Counted from the first letter of the stretch, positions 49,263 to 59,416 are shown. The stretch is 64,000 nucleotides of DNA from Ruminococcus sp. (GCA_017470905.1 JAFUXL010000004.1:1-64000), one strand, 5' to 3'. Program-made: numbers and translations. The notes: generated by a model from the letters alone, not told the origin.

Positions 49263-51389
49263 ATGGAATATCTCGAAAACAGAGAGCTTTCCTGGCTTAA
49301 ATTCAATAAGAGAGTTTTGGAGGAGGCTTCGGATGAAAATAATCCCCTCCTCGAACGCCTTTCTTTTTCGGCTATATATCAGAGCAATCTCGATGAGTTC
49401 TTTATGGTAAGGGTCGGCTCGATAACCGACGACGCAAAGGACGGCAAACACAAAAAGGACGGAAAATCGGGGCTTACTCCCTCCCAGCAGCTTGATGCGG
49501 TTTTTACCGCCGTGAGAAGATTGCAGCCCTCCGTTGAAGAGGCTTATATAAACACCATGAAAGAACTTAAAGCCTACGGTTTTGAACACGTAAGCTTTGA
49601 AAATGCCTCCGCCGAGGAACAGAAATTTCTTGAACTGTATTTCAAGCGTGAGATAAAGCCGTTTATATCGGGCATAGTTATAAATGATGCCCTCCCTTTT
49701 CCTTTCCTCAAAAATAAGGAACTTTATGCCGCCGTCCAGCTTGGCTCAAAAAAGAAAGTGTGTGTGGGAATTATTCCCCTGAAAAACGAAAATACCGAGA
49801 GAATGATTGTGCTTGACGAAATCGGAAAAAGATTTATTCTCGAAGAGGAACTTGTGCTGCATTTTGCGCACCTCATGTTCAAGGGATATAAAGTCCTCGA
49901 CAGAACGGTTATGCGTGTTACGAGAAATGCGGATATTATGGTTTCGGGCAGGGGTTCGGAATTTCGTGACCGAATGGAGGAACTTGTCGCAAAGCGCAAG
50001 AAGCTTGCCCCCGTCCGCCTTGAAATAACGGGCGAATTCAGCCGTGAAGCCCTTGATTATATATGCAGGAAATTAAAGCTGAAAAATGTCAGGGTATTCA
50101 GTTCAAGAATACCGCTCGACCTTTCGTATCTCTATGCATTGCAGGAGCTTGATGACAACCCGAAGCTGCATTTCAGACCGCTTTCGCCCAGAAAATCTTC
50201 GATGTTAAATGAGAGCCGTTCGGTATTTTCGCAGATAAAGGCAAAGGATATTTTACTGAGCTATCCCTTTGAGTCGATGACCTCATCTTTCATAAGGCTT
50301 TTGCAGGAGTCGGCGGTTGACCCCAAGGTCGTATCAATAAAGATAACCCTCTACCGCCTTGCAAGAAACAGCAAGGTAATTGATGCACTCTGCACCGCAG
50401 CGGAAAACGGCAAGGAAGTACTCGTTATGATTGAACTGCGTGCAAGATTTGACGAGGCGAATAATATCGAATGGTCAAAGCATCTCCAGAATGCAGGCGT
50501 AAAGGTAATATACGGCCCCAAAGATTATAAAGCCCATTCAAAGCTGCTCCTCATAACGAGAAAGGCGCAGGGCGGCGGTTTCGATTATGTAACACAGGTC
50601 GGCACGGGAAATTATAACGAAAAAACCTCAAAGATATATACAGACCTTATGCTGCTCACCGCCGACAGGGATATTGCCGAGGACGCACAGGCTGTATTCA
50701 CGGGACTTCTCAACGGCACATTCGTTGAACATACGAAAAAGCTTCTCGTTTCTCCGCTTGCATTAAGACCGCAGGTTCTTGCAATGATGGACGAACAGAT
50801 AAATATTGCAAGACAGGGCGGAGAGGGCTATATCGGTGCAAAGGTGAACTCCCTCAACGATATGGCGATAATCGGAAAGCTTGTCGAGGCTTCAGAGGCA
50901 GGAGTTAAAATCGAACTCGTAATCAGGGGCATATGCTGTCTGATTGCAGGTGTCGAGGGTCACACGGAAAATATCACAGTCCGCAGTATAGTTGGACGTT
51001 TCCTCGAACACAGCAGAATATTTATATTCGGCAGCGAAAAAAAGGAACAGAAAATATATATCGGCTCGGCTGATTATATGAGCAGAAATACCGTCCGCCG
51101 TGTCGAGGTCGCCGCACCTGTCGAGGACGAACGCCTTAAAAAACGCATACGTGATATGTTTGATATTCTCATGAGGGATAACGTCAAGGCGAGAGTTATG
51201 CTCAGTGACGGAAATTATGTGCGTATTGAAAGAAAAGAAAACGAACAGCCATTGAACTCTCAGGAGTATCTCTATGATGAGGCTTACAGGCGGCTTGAAG
51301 AAAAATCCGCAAAACAGGAGAGAATGCGTGAAAGCCGTGAAAAAGCCGCTAAAAAACCTGCAAGAAAGACTTCAAAAGCAAAAAAATAG
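49263..51389 (+). CDS. ppk1: Polyphosphate kinase 1
   Basis: 708-residue PPK1, which makes polyphosphate from ATP. N-terminal domain ENRELSWLKFNKRVLEEA (about 4-21) and SNLDEFFMVRVGS are classic. In the phospholipase-D-like C-terminal half lie the autophosphorylated His in DYKAHSKLLLI (about 425), VGTGNYNEKTSKIYTDL and the second His region near LEHSRIFIFG. GGAG at 49252-49255 sets ATG 49263 over ATG 49242. A Lys/Arg-rich tail ends the protein. pssA follows in 46 bp. Confidence 0.95.
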   Translation: MEYLENRELSWLKFNKRVLEEASDENNPLLERLSFSAIYQSNLDEFFMVRVGSITDDAKDGKHKKDGKSGLTPSQQLDAVFTAVRRLQPSVEEAYINTMKELKAYGFEHVSFENASAEEQKFLELYFKREIKPFISGIVINDALPFPFLKNKELYAAVQLGSKKKVCVGIIPLKNENTERMIVLDEIGKRFILEEELVLHFAHLMFKGYKVLDRTVMRVTRNADIMVSGRGSEFRDRMEELVAKRKKLAPVRLEITGEFSREALDYICRKLKLKNVRVFSSRIPLDLSYLYALQELDDNPKLHFRPLSPRKSSMLNESRSVFSQIKAKDILLSYPFESMTSSFIRLLQESAVDPKVVSIKITLYRLARNSKVIDALCTAAENGKEVLVMIELRARFDEANNIEWSKHLQNAGVKVIYGPKDYKAHSKLLLITRKAQGGGFDYVTQVGTGNYNEKTSKIYTDLMLLTADRDIAEDAQAVFTGLLNGTFVEHTKKLLVSPLALRPQVLAMMDEQINIARQGGEGYIGAKVNSLNDMAIIGKLVEASEAGVKIELVIRGICCLIAGVEGHTENITVRSIVGRFLEHSRIFIFGSEKKEQKIYIGSADYMSRNTVRRVEVAAPVEDERLKKRIRDMFDILMRDNVKARVMLSDGNYVRIERKENEQPLNSQEYLYDEAYRRLEEKSAKQERMRESREKAAKKPARKTSKAKK

Positions 51390-51435
51390 GTTCTGTCGGC
51401 TTTCATTCTGACAGACTGTAATCAGGAGTGTTGTG

Positions 51436-52080
51436 ATGATAGGTTATTATAATTATACGGTTATTCTTACATATCTGAGCCTTGCCTCGGCAGTACTCGG
51501 AATGTTCCTTGCCTGTGGATTTTACGGCGATGTGCCGCACCCCGAACTCGGCATAATATGTCTTATGGTGTCGGGTCTGTGCGATATGTTTGACGGAAAA
51601 GTTGCAAGAACCAAAAAGAACAGAACCGAAAACGAAAAAAAATTCGGAATACAGATAGACTCTCTCTGTGATGCGGTATGCTTCGGAGTACTTCCCTCCG
51701 TGATAGGCTATGCCGTGGGAATGAGAAGCTGGGCATATATCCCTGTGCTTATAATATTTCCGCTGTGTGCCGTAATAAGACTTGCATATTTCAACGTTGC
51801 CGAGGAGGAGCGTCAGGAAAAAACCAGCGAGGTCAGAAAGGTATACGAGGGACTTCCCGTTACAAGCGTATCGCTCATACTTCCCTTTCTCTACAGCTTC
51901 CGCAGGGATATTGGATATGATGTATTTCCGATAATTTACGGAATTTTCCTTTTCGTCATAGCAATAGCCTTTATTACAAAGATAAAAATCAGAAAGCCCG
52001 GAATGAAAATGATGCTCACATTCGTGGGAATTGGCGTTCTTGAGCTTATATGGCTGATGTACAAGGTAAAAACCAAATAA
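51436..52080 (+). CDS. pssA: CDP-alcohol phosphatidyltransferase, probably phosphatidylserine synthase
   Basis: 214-residue membrane enzyme with about six helices. The CDP-alcohol transferase motif DG-xx-AR-(8)-G-xxx-D-xxx-D is visible as DMFDGKVARTKKN...FGIQIDSLCD (about 49-78). The SLCDAV form after the second Asp is typical of the PssA branch, which makes phosphatidylserine from CDP-diacylglycerol and serine. AGGAG lies 7 nt before ATG 51436. A decarboxylase gene (psd) is not next to it. Confidence 0.85.
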   Translation: MIGYYNYTVILTYLSLASAVLGMFLACGFYGDVPHPELGIICLMVSGLCDMFDGKVARTKKNRTENEKKFGIQIDSLCDAVCFGVLPSVIGYAVGMRSWAYIPVLIIFPLCAVIRLAYFNVAEEERQEKTSEVRKVYEGLPVTSVSLILPFLYSFRRDIGYDVFPIIYGIFLFVIAIAFITKIKIRKPGMKMMLTFVGIGVLELIWLMYKVKTK

Positions 52081-52090
52081 TCTCATGCCC

Positions 52091-52116
52091 ATGCCCGACC
52101 TGTGTCGGGCATTTTC
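52091..52116 (+). terminator. Rho-independent terminator
   Basis: ATGCCCGAC-CTGT-GTCGGGCAT followed by TTTTC; short T tract. Confidence 0.7.
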
Positions 52117-52250
52117 AGTATATAATCATCGGCAGGGGTAATAATAATTATACGGCGGATTTATAAAAATTATTAAAATTCAGCCTCCGTTCGCCTCCGC
52201 AGCGGAGATAAAATATAAAATTGTTTTCCGTGTAATTTTTTCGTAATATA

Positions 52251-52279
52251 TTGACAAACTGTTAAAATTGATGTATAAT
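52251..52279 (+). promoter_or_regulatory. Promoter of the first cyclophilin gene
   Basis: TTGACA (52251-52256), 17-bp spacer, TATAAT (52274-52279). It excludes a start codon at 52278. A hairpin CTCCGC/GCGGAG lies just upstream (about 52195-52207). Confidence 0.88.
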
Positions 52280-52310
52280 GAATATACAGGCTGTAAAAAG
52301 AGGTGAATAT

Positions 52311-53102
52311 ATGAACGGCGGAGTTAAAAAACTTCTCAGATTTATAATTTTAATGTCTCTTATGATGGGCGGACTTACCTTAATTCTCCTACTGCTTCAG
52401 GAGTCACGGCAGAACAGTAACCGCACGATAGAGGTTGACCCCGATACAATGCAGCTCGTTCAGCTCGAAATGCCAAAAGAGGGAGACCCGGTTGCAATCG
52501 TCGATACTACCCTCGGAGAATTTAAATTCGTCCTCTATCCACAGTATTCCCCGAATGCCGTGAAAAATTTCACGGAACTCGCAGAAAGCGGATATTATGA
52601 CAATACCTATGTTTTCAATTCCGAAAGCGGCGCATATTCCGCTGCCGGCTGTCCGCAGAAAAACGGTGAGCTTCCGCAGGATTACGATAAATCAAGAGAA
52701 CTCATCGGGCGTGAACTCAACCAGAATTTGTGGCCGTTCAGAGGCGCAGTCCTAAGTCTTAATACAACTGTTGACCGCAGCGCATGGGAATGGCTGACGG
52801 GCGGCGGCACTTATTTCAACGGCAGCCGTTTTGCCCTCGTCAATACTATCGAATTTGACGATGAAATGAAAAACGAAATGCTCGAAAATTCCATAAGCCG
52901 TGAGCTTGCCGAGGCTTTTATAAATCTCGGCGGCATACCGAATTTTTCACAACAGATGACCGTCATCGGTCAGACATATGAGGGAATAGAGGTGATTGAG
53001 GAGCTTTCACGGCTCGAAACAGAAGAAAACGGAATATATAAGATACCAAAGGAGGATATTATGGTAAATTCCGTGAAGATAAGCAGCTACGGCGAGGATT
53101 AA
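52311..53102 (+). CDS. Membrane-anchored cyclophilin-type peptidyl-prolyl isomerase
   Basis: 263-residue protein with one N-terminal helix (about 9-30) and an extracytoplasmic cyclophilin-like domain (about 52-260). Family parts visible: VDTTLGEFKFVLYPQYSPNAVKNFTELAESGYYD and FNGSRFALVNT. The active-site FHR of cyclophilins is FNS here (TYVFNSES) and a GSQFF-like segment reads GSRFALV, so catalysis may be weak or lost. AGAGGTGA precedes ATG 52311. A second cyclophilin gene follows 180 bp later with its own promoter. Extracellular protein folding is the likely role. Confidence 0.8.
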   Translation: MNGGVKKLLRFIILMSLMMGGLTLILLLLQESRQNSNRTIEVDPDTMQLVQLEMPKEGDPVAIVDTTLGEFKFVLYPQYSPNAVKNFTELAESGYYDNTYVFNSESGAYSAAGCPQKNGELPQDYDKSRELIGRELNQNLWPFRGAVLSLNTTVDRSAWEWLTGGGTYFNGSRFALVNTIEFDDEMKNEMLENSISRELAEAFINLGGIPNFSQQMTVIGQTYEGIEVIEELSRLETEENGIYKIPKEDIMVNSVKISSYGED

Positions 53103-53189
53103 TCCCGTCATTTTACGGTAATTTCAATTAATTATTCAATTTTTTGGCAAAATCTTTCTTTTATTATATACAAATTTATTTTACAAGTA

Positions 53190-53218
53190 TTTACAAATCG
53201 GAAATAATGTAGTATAAT
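53190..53218 (+). promoter_or_regulatory. Promoter of the double-cyclophilin gene
   Basis: TTTACA (53190-53195), 17-bp spacer, TATAAT (53213-53218). Confidence 0.8.
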
Positions 53219-53281
53219 TGTGTTTGCCTGAGATAAAAGGCAGTTGATATACGATATATTTCTCTAAGGAGTGAATGATAG

Positions 53282-54760
53282 ATGCTTAAAAGGCTGACAG
53301 CCGCCATGGTGTGTACTTTTACGGCGGCATCGCTTCTCACGGGCTGCGGTCAGGAAACTCAGCTTGCATCGGATACTCAGACTTCGGAAAGCTCCGTTTC
53401 GGACAGCTCTTCGGATTTGTCGGGCAGCATACCCGATGAAGTCAATGTACCGATTGCTAACTTCGATGCACCGCAGACAGGCGATACGATAATAGAAATG
53501 AATATCCGTGACTACGGAACGGTAAAAATAAGACTCTTCCCCGAATATGCCGAAAAGGGCGTTGAAAATTTCGTGGAGCTTGCAAAGGACGGCTATTATG
53601 ACGGTCTTACCTTTCACCGTGTCATAAAGGACTTTATGATACAGGGCGGCGACCCCCTCGGAAACGGTACGGGCGGAAAGTCCATATGGGGCGCAAAATT
53701 TGACGGCGGCGTTGACCCCCATTTAATTCATGCGGCAGGTGCTGTGGCATATGCAAATTCAGGCTCTACCGCAACCAACGGCAGCCAGTTCTATATAGTT
53801 ACCGGAAAGGTCTGCACCGATGAGGATTTTGCAGGATATGCCGCACAGGGTCTGGGATTTTCCGAACCCTCGATGGAGATATACAAGACTGCTGGCGGCA
53901 CGCCCTTCCTTGACGGAGGCTATACGGTTTTCGGTCAGGTCTTTGACGGTCTTGATATAATATTCAGTATACAGAATGTCGAGACAAACAGCTCCGACAA
54001 GCCGCTTGAGGACGTTATAATGGACTCCGTAAAGGTCAGCGAATATAACGGAGAGGAGCTTAAATGGTATATCTCCGATTATGATTATGAACCGCCCACG
54101 GAAGCTCCCGTTGAAAATGTTCCGATTGCAAACTACACCGCTCCCGAAGAGGGCGAGACAATCATAGATATGAAAATCAGGGACTACGGAGATGTAAAGA
54201 TAAAGCTTTTCCCCGAATATGCGGAAAAGGGTGTCGAAAATTTCGTTGAACTTGCAAAGAAAGGCTATTATGACGGTCTGACATTCCACCGTGTGATAAA
54301 GGATTTTATGATACAGGGAGGCGACCCCAAGGGTGACGGCACAGGCGGCGAGTCAGTATGGGGCGGCTCTTTTGACGGCGGCACGGACAACCACCTTATC
54401 CATTCAGCAGGCGCAGTTGCCTACGCTAACAGCGGCTCAACCTCCACTGACGGAAGTCAGTTTTATATAGTAACAGGCGAAACATATACGGACGATATGT
54501 TTGCCGAGCTTGAAGCATACGGCTACAGGTTCTCCGACAACGCAAAGGAAATATACCTCTCAAACGGCGGTACTCCTTTCCTTGACGGAAGCTATACGGT
54601 ATTCGGTCAGGTCTATGACGGACTTGATGTGATTTTCAAGGTGCAGGAGGCTGAAACCGACAGCTCAAACGATAAGCCCTTAGAGGATATTATCATTGAG
54701 TCTGTTACTGTCGAAGAATATGACGGCGGAGATGTCCGCTGGAGTATCTCCGATTATTGA
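53282..54760 (+). CDS. Lipoprotein with two tandem cyclophilin domains
   Basis: 492-residue lipoprotein; lipobox SLLTGCG (Cys about 21). Two cyclophilin domains follow a short Ser-rich linker: about 55-255 and 280-490. Both keep the catalytic block YYDGLTFHRVIKDFMIQGGD and GSQFYIVTG. The two domains are closely similar along their whole length, a clear internal duplication. AAGGAG lies 10 nt before the ATG. An extracytoplasmic prolyl isomerase for secreted proteins is the likely function; unlike its upstream neighbour both active sites look complete. Confidence 0.9.
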   Translation: MLKRLTAAMVCTFTAASLLTGCGQETQLASDTQTSESSVSDSSSDLSGSIPDEVNVPIANFDAPQTGDTIIEMNIRDYGTVKIRLFPEYAEKGVENFVELAKDGYYDGLTFHRVIKDFMIQGGDPLGNGTGGKSIWGAKFDGGVDPHLIHAAGAVAYANSGSTATNGSQFYIVTGKVCTDEDFAGYAAQGLGFSEPSMEIYKTAGGTPFLDGGYTVFGQVFDGLDIIFSIQNVETNSSDKPLEDVIMDSVKVSEYNGEELKWYISDYDYEPPTEAPVENVPIANYTAPEEGETIIDMKIRDYGDVKIKLFPEYAEKGVENFVELAKKGYYDGLTFHRVIKDFMIQGGDPKGDGTGGESVWGGSFDGGTDNHLIHSAGAVAYANSGSTSTDGSQFYIVTGETYTDDMFAELEAYGYRFSDNAKEIYLSNGGTPFLDGSYTVFGQVYDGLDVIFKVQEAETDSSNDKPLEDIIIESVTVEEYDGGDVRWSISDY

Positions 54761-54882
54761 TTTATCAAAGATTAGCAAGAACCCCCCCGCATCTTAGGCA
54801 TGGGATGAATTGCGTACCGCCTGTTGACAAAAGAACCGAAATATGAGGTAATAAAAACAGAATCCTGAAAGGCGGTGAAAAG

Positions 54883-56002
54883 ATGGCAAATAAGGCATAT
54901 CAATTTCGGATATATCCTACGGAAGAACAAAAACTTCTGTTTGCAAAGACATTCGGCTGTGTCAGACTGGTATACAACTACTACCTGGAAAAGAAAATCA
55001 GGCTGTACCAGAAAGAAAAAAAGAATTTTTCCTATACAAAATGTTCCAATGACATGACGGCATTGAAAAAAACAGAAGATTACCTGTTTTTGTCAGATGT
55101 GGACAGTATTGCCTTACAGCAGTCGCTCCGCCATATGGAAGATGCCTTTCAGAATTTTTTCAGCCGTCCGGCAAGCGGATTTCCGAAATTCAAATCCGGA
55201 CGAAAAAGCCGGAAATCGTATACAACTGTATCCGTAAACGGCAATATTTCTTTAGGAAACGGATATCTGAAACTGCCGAAAGCAGGGCTTGTCAAAGTCA
55301 GACAGCATAGAGCTGTTCCGACAGATTACAAGCTGAAATCTGTCACAATCAGTCAGTCAGCAAGCGGAAAATACTATGCAAGTATCTTGTTTGAGTACGA
55401 GAACCAAGTACAGGAACAGGAACTGCATAATTTTCTGGGGCTTGACTATTCCATGCATGAACTGTACAAAGACAGCAATGGAAATGAGCCGTCCTATCCA
55501 CGATATTACAGACAATCCGAACAAAAACTGAAGAAAGAACAAAGAAAACTTTCACTGATGCAGAAAGGCTCAGGTAATCATGAAAAACAGCGTATCAGAG
55601 TTGCAAGACTGCATGAAAAAGTTGCAAATCAAAGAAAAGATTTTCTGCATAAGCTATCAAGAAAATTAGCCAATGTATGGGACTGCATATGTATTGAAAA
55701 TCTGAGATATGCAGGCAATGGCACAGACACTGAATTTCGGAAAATCTGTCTGTGACAACGGCTGGGGTATGTTTACAGAGTTTTTGAGTTATAAGCTGTA
55801 AGAATATGGAAAGAAACTGGTAAAAACAGACAAATTTTTTGCAAGTTCCCGGACGTGTTCCTGTTGTGGTTACAAAAATCCTGAAACCAAAGATTTGTCT
55901 GTCAGAGCATGGGACTGTCCGGAATGCGGTACACATCACGACAGAGATGTGAATGCTGCAATTAATATCAAAAATGAGGGTATGGGGTTGGTTTTCGCAT
56001 AA
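54883..56002 (+). pseudogene. tnpB: IS605 OrfB/TnpB transposon-encoded RNA-guided nuclease, broken
   Basis: The intact part (54883-55755) gives 290 residues: N-terminal AYQFRIYPTEEQKLLFAKTF, RuvC Asp region NFLGLDYSMHELY and the Glu block WDCICIENLRYA. Then the frame shifts (about 55715-55735); the other frame continues QTLNFGKSVCDNGWGMFTEF, meets TAA at 55799-55801, and goes on with FFASSRTCSCCG, DCPECGTHHDRDVNAA (zinc ribbon and last RuvC Asp) to TAA 56000-56002. One frameshift plus one nonsense codon make the nuclease almost surely inactive. Confidence 0.85.
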
Positions 56003-56030
56003 CCTGAAATAAAAGAACCGTGGGACACAC

Positions 56031-56132
56031 GGGGTTAGCTCGCTGATGCTTAGTACATTGGTACTATCGAACGAGAACCAAACCTGTCGGTGAGGGGAAG
56101 CCCTCGCTTCTACAGGCGGGGGAGGATGTCAC
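56031..56132 (+). ncRNA. Candidate omega-RNA/right-end guide RNA scaffold of the tnpB element
   Basis: After the tnpB stop, nested complementary pieces are visible: GGTT...AACC, CTCG...CGAG and TAGTAC-ATTG-GTACTA (56037-56079), then the right-end hairpin (56103-56120) and GAGGATGTCAC. In TnpB systems the guide RNA comes from exactly this place, with the guide just outside the right end. Inferred from position and fold only. Confidence 0.5.
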
Positions 56133-56207
56133 TTTGTTTGACTGTCCCACAGCTTAAATATTCGGGAACAGATATAGATTTTCCTGAAAAATAAGGAGAG
56201 AATTTGT

Positions 56208-57512
56208 TTGGATAAGTTTATTATTAAAGGCGGCCGCCGCCTTACAGGCGAGGTCACCATAAGCGGAGCAAAAAATGCCGCAGTCGCTATTCTTCCTGCG
56301 GTTATACTTTCGGACGAACCGTGCATTATAGAAAATGTTCCGTCCATAAGCGATGTGAACATCAGTATAAGAATACTGAAGGAAATGGGCGCAGATGTCG
56401 AATTTATGGGCAACAATACCTACAGAATAGACCCTTCGTCCATCGACAGGTACTGCGTTCCCTATGAAACCGCAAGAAAAATGCGTGCCTCGTATTATTT
56501 CCTCGGCGCACTCCTCGGAAAATTCAACAAGGCAAGAGTTTCAATGCCTGGAGGCTGTCCTCTCGGCGACCGCCCCATTGACCAGCACCTTAAGGCTTTT
56601 ACGGCTCTCGGTGCGGATTATAATCTCAGTCAGGGCATGATTGATCTCAAAGCCGACTCGCTTAAAGGCAATCAGATATTCTTTGATGTAGTAACAGTCG
56701 GCGCAACTATGAATGCCATGCTCGCCGCAGTAAAGGCGGAGGGTCTGACTATAATCGAAAATGCCGCAAAAGAACCCCATATCGTAGATTTGGCAAACTT
56801 CCTCAGCGCAATGGGCGCAAATATCATCGGTGCAGGTACTGATGTTATAAAAATCAAGGGAGTTAAATATCTCCACGGAACGACCTATTCCGTTATCCCC
56901 GACCAGATAGAGGCAGGTACTTTCATGGTTGCCGTTGCCGCAACAAAGGGCGATGTTCTTATAAAAAATGTAATCCCCAAGCACCTTGAGTCAATCACAA
57001 AGAAGCTTGAAAAAATAGGCGTTAATATACAGCAGTTCGATGACAGCATAAGAGTATGGGTTGACGGTCCTCTCGTAAAGACAAATGTCAAGACTGCACC
57101 TCACCCCGGATTTCCCACGGATATGCAGTCGCAGATTGCAACGCTCCTTACTCTCGCAGAGGGTACAAGCATTATTACGGAAAATATCTGGGAACAGCGT
57201 TTCAGATACGTTGACGAGCTGCGCAGAATGGGCGCAGATATAACCGTCAACGGAAAGGTTGCTCTCATCGAGGGCAAGGGAAAGCTTATGGGCGCACCCG
57301 TCAAGGCTTGTGACCTCAGAGCAGGCGCAGCCCTCATAATCGCAGGACTTGCCGCAAGCGGCGTTACAGAAATTGAGGATATTTTCCATATAGAAAGAGG
57401 CTATGACTGCATGGAGGGCAAGCTTCGTGCGCTGGGCGCAGACATCGAAAAGATAAGCGTCCCCGAAACACAGTCCAAGTCAGAAAAGGAAAGCAGCAAG
57501 GAAGCTGTATGA
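56208..57512 (+). CDS. murA: UDP-N-acetylglucosamine 1-carboxyvinyltransferase
   Basis: 434-residue MurA, first committed step of peptidoglycan synthesis; transfers enolpyruvate from PEP to UDP-GlcNAc. Lys22-type motif TISGAKNAAVAILPA (about 17-31) and the fosfomycin-target Cys in PGGCPLGDRPIDQH (about 115) are present, so it should be fosfomycin-sensitive in principle. TTG start at 56208 with AAGGAGAG 7 nt upstream. Closing block IERGYDCMEGKLRALGADI is typical. Preceded by the decayed IS element, followed by a terminator. Confidence 0.95.
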   Translation: MDKFIIKGGRRLTGEVTISGAKNAAVAILPAVILSDEPCIIENVPSISDVNISIRILKEMGADVEFMGNNTYRIDPSSIDRYCVPYETARKMRASYYFLGALLGKFNKARVSMPGGCPLGDRPIDQHLKAFTALGADYNLSQGMIDLKADSLKGNQIFFDVVTVGATMNAMLAAVKAEGLTIIENAAKEPHIVDLANFLSAMGANIIGAGTDVIKIKGVKYLHGTTYSVIPDQIEAGTFMVAVAATKGDVLIKNVIPKHLESITKKLEKIGVNIQQFDDSIRVWVDGPLVKTNVKTAPHPGFPTDMQSQIATLLTLAEGTSIITENIWEQRFRYVDELRRMGADITVNGKVALIEGKGKLMGAPVKACDLRAGAALIIAGLAASGVTEIEDIFHIERGYDCMEGKLRALGADIEKISVPETQSKSEKESSKEAV

Positions 57513-57518
57513 ATTTCA

Positions 57519-57547
57519 GCCGTACCCACAAGGGTACGGTTTTTTTA
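57519..57547 (+). terminator. Rho-independent terminator of murA
   Basis: CCGTACCC-ACAA-GGGTACGG, perfect 8-bp stem, then eight T. Confidence 0.92.
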
Positions 57548-57568
57548 TAATTAAGGCATATTAAAAAT

Positions 57569-57640
57569 CAGTTTTACTCCGCCGCAGGGGGAAAATATTA
57601 AAAAATCAATATTTCTCCCCGCCGCAGCCGGGGGGAATAA
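57569..57640. repeat. Degenerate GC-hairpin repeats
   Basis: Two hairpins of the dispersed family (CTCCGCCGCAGGGGG and CCCCGCCGCAGCCGGGG) separated by about 20 AT-rich bases. Confidence 0.5.
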
Positions 57641-57759
57641 TTAAAATGCCTGTTTTCAGTAAGTACTGACTAACATTCATTTTCGTTTCCAATGGGTAAC
57701 AAACATACTATTGAGTAAAATAATGGGTTATAATAATAACATAGACAATTGTAAAGGAA

Positions 57760-58221
57760 GTGACGGCGATAAAATCTGTTGAGATATTTTCGGACGGTGC
57801 TTGCAGCGGCAACCCCGGAGCAGGCGGCTACGGTGTAGTCCTCAGATACGGTACTAACGAAAAGGAGCTTTCGGGCGGCGAAAAATCCACCACAAACAAC
57901 CGCATGGAACTCATGGGCGTTATAGAGGGGCTTTCCGCATTGAAAGAACCATGTAAAGTTACACTGACTACTGACAGTAAATATATCGTTGACAGCGTTA
58001 CAAAGGGCTGGGTCTGCGGCTGGAAAAAGAGAAACTGGATAAAGTCGGACGGCAAAAAAGCCCTTAATATTGACCTGTGGGAAAAACTTCTCCCTCTGCT
58101 CGAAATGCATGACGTAAGCTTCGTGTGGGTAAAGGGTCACGCAGGACACCCCGAAAATGAACGCTGTGACAGGCTCGCCGTCAGGCAGAGAGATATATAT
58201 TCATCAAAACAGGAGGAATAA
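57760..58221 (+). CDS. rnhA: Ribonuclease HI
   Basis: 153-residue RNase H1, which cuts RNA in RNA-DNA hybrids. All four acidic catalytic residues can be placed: Asp in [11 protein letters not shown], Glu in NRMELMG, Asp in TTDSKYI and Asp in ENERCDRLA; the substrate-handle region WKKRNW is present. Start is taken as GTG 57760; AAAGGA ends only 2 bases earlier, so an ATA start at 57769 cannot be excluded. nifS begins 3 bp after the stop, forming an operon. Confidence 0.92.
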   Translation: MTAIKSVEIFSDGACSGNPGAGGYGVVLRYGTNEKELSGGEKSTTNNRMELMGVIEGLSALKEPCKVTLTTDSKYIVDSVTKGWVCGWKKRNWIKSDGKKALNIDLWEKLLPLLEMHDVSFVWVKGHAGHPENERCDRLAVRQRDIYSSKQEE

Positions 58222-58224
58222 AAA

Positions 58225-59415
58225 ATGGAAAAAAGATTTATATATGCAGACAACGCCGCTACTACCCGTGTATCAGACAAGGTACTCGAAGCAATGCTCC
58301 CGTATTTCACAACCGCTTACGGCAATCCGTCAAGTATATATAAGCTTGGAAGAGATGCGCAGAGAGATGTTGAAGATGCAAGAGCCAGGGTCGCAAAGGC
58401 TATCGGTGCAGACCCGAATGAGATATTCTTCACAAGCTGCGGTTCGGAGTCCGATAACTGGGCTATAAAGGGTACTGCCGAAAGACTTGCAAAAAAAGGC
58501 AAAAAGCATATCATTACATCTGTCTTTGAACACCATGCCGTTCTCCATACAACGCAGTATCTCGAAAAACAGGGCTTTGAAGTGACCTATATCCCTGTTG
58601 ACGAAAAGGGTCTTATCAATCCCGAAGATATAAGAAATGCCATAAGAGAAGATACGGCACTCGTTACTGTTATGTATGCCAACAACGAGATAGGCACTAT
58701 TCAGCCCATAGACGAGATAGCTCAGATATGCAGGGAAAAGAAGGTTATTTTCCATACGGACGCTGTACAGGCTGTCGGTCATGTTGAAATCAATGTGCAT
58801 GAACAGGGAATAGATATGCTCTCGCTTTCGGGTCATAAGATACACGCCCAGAAAGGCATAGGCGCACTATATGTAAGAAAGGGAATTGTCCTCCCGAATT
58901 TAATCCACGGCGGCGGTCAGGAGAGAAATAAAAGGGCAGGTACTGAAAATGTCCCTGCAATCGTAGGTCTTGGCGTTGCTGTCGAGGAGGCTGTAAAGAA
59001 TATTTCCGAAAAGGCAGCAATTATAACCCCCAGAAGAAATAAACTCATTGACGGTATATTACAGCTTCCCTATACGAGGCTTAACGGCGACAGGGATAAG
59101 AGACTCCCCGGAAATCTCAATATCTCCATAGAGGGCATAGAGGGCGAGTCACTTCTCCTCATGCTCGATATGAACGGTATATGTGCATCGTCAGGTTCAG
59201 CCTGCACGTCAGGTTCGCTCGACCCGTCACACGTACTTCTCTCGATAGGTCTTAAACACGAAGTCGCACACGGTTCGCTCCGTCTTTCGATAGATGAGAA
59301 TGTTTCCGACGAAGATGTTGATTATATCCTTGAGGTTATCCCGAAAGTGGTTGAGCGTCTGCGTTCAATGTCACCTGTATGGGAGAAGATGATGAAGGGC
59401 GAAAAATACGAATAA
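58225..59415 (+). CDS. nifS: Cysteine desulfurase
   Basis: 396-residue PLP enzyme of the NifS/IscS family that supplies sulfur for Fe-S clusters. PLP Lys in [17 protein letters not shown] (about 205), [11 protein letters not shown] aspartate that holds PLP, and the catalytic Cys in [10 protein letters not shown] (about 330) within the flexible loop. AACAGGAGGAAT precedes the ATG. The scaffold gene nifU follows after an AT-rich repeat, and the pair resembles the NifS-NifU/IscU modules of Clostridia. Fe-S supply also matters for the FrdB-like protein of the iron operon. Confidence 0.95.
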   Translation: MEKRFIYADNAATTRVSDKVLEAMLPYFTTAYGNPSSIYKLGRDAQRDVEDARARVAKAIGADPNEIFFTSCGSESDNWAIKGTAERLAKKGKKHIITSVFEHHAVLHTTQYLEKQGFEVTYIPVDEKGLINPEDIRNAIREDTALVTVMYANNEIGTIQPIDEIAQICREKKVIFHTDAVQAVGHVEINVHEQGIDMLSLSGHKIHAQKGIGALYVRKGIVLPNLIHGGGQERNKRAGTENVPAIVGLGVAVEEAVKNISEKAAIITPRRNKLIDGILQLPYTRLNGDRDKRLPGNLNISIEGIEGESLLLMLDMNGICASSGSACTSGSLDPSHVLLSIGLKHEVAHGSLRLSIDENVSDEDVDYILEVIPKVVERLRSMSPVWEKMMKGEKYE

Positions 59416-59416
59416 C

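Larger units (their letters stand above)
54775..56132 (+). mobile_element. IS605/IS1341-type element carrying a decayed tnpB
   Basis: The left end is near ACCCCCCCGCATCTTAGGCA (54780) and the right end is the hairpin CCTCGCTTCTACAGGCGGGG followed by GAGGATGTCAC (to 56132). It holds one orfB/tnpB gene, broken, and no tnpA. A solo copy of the right end lies at 20255. Exact left boundary is uncertain by about 15 bases. Confidence 0.75.
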
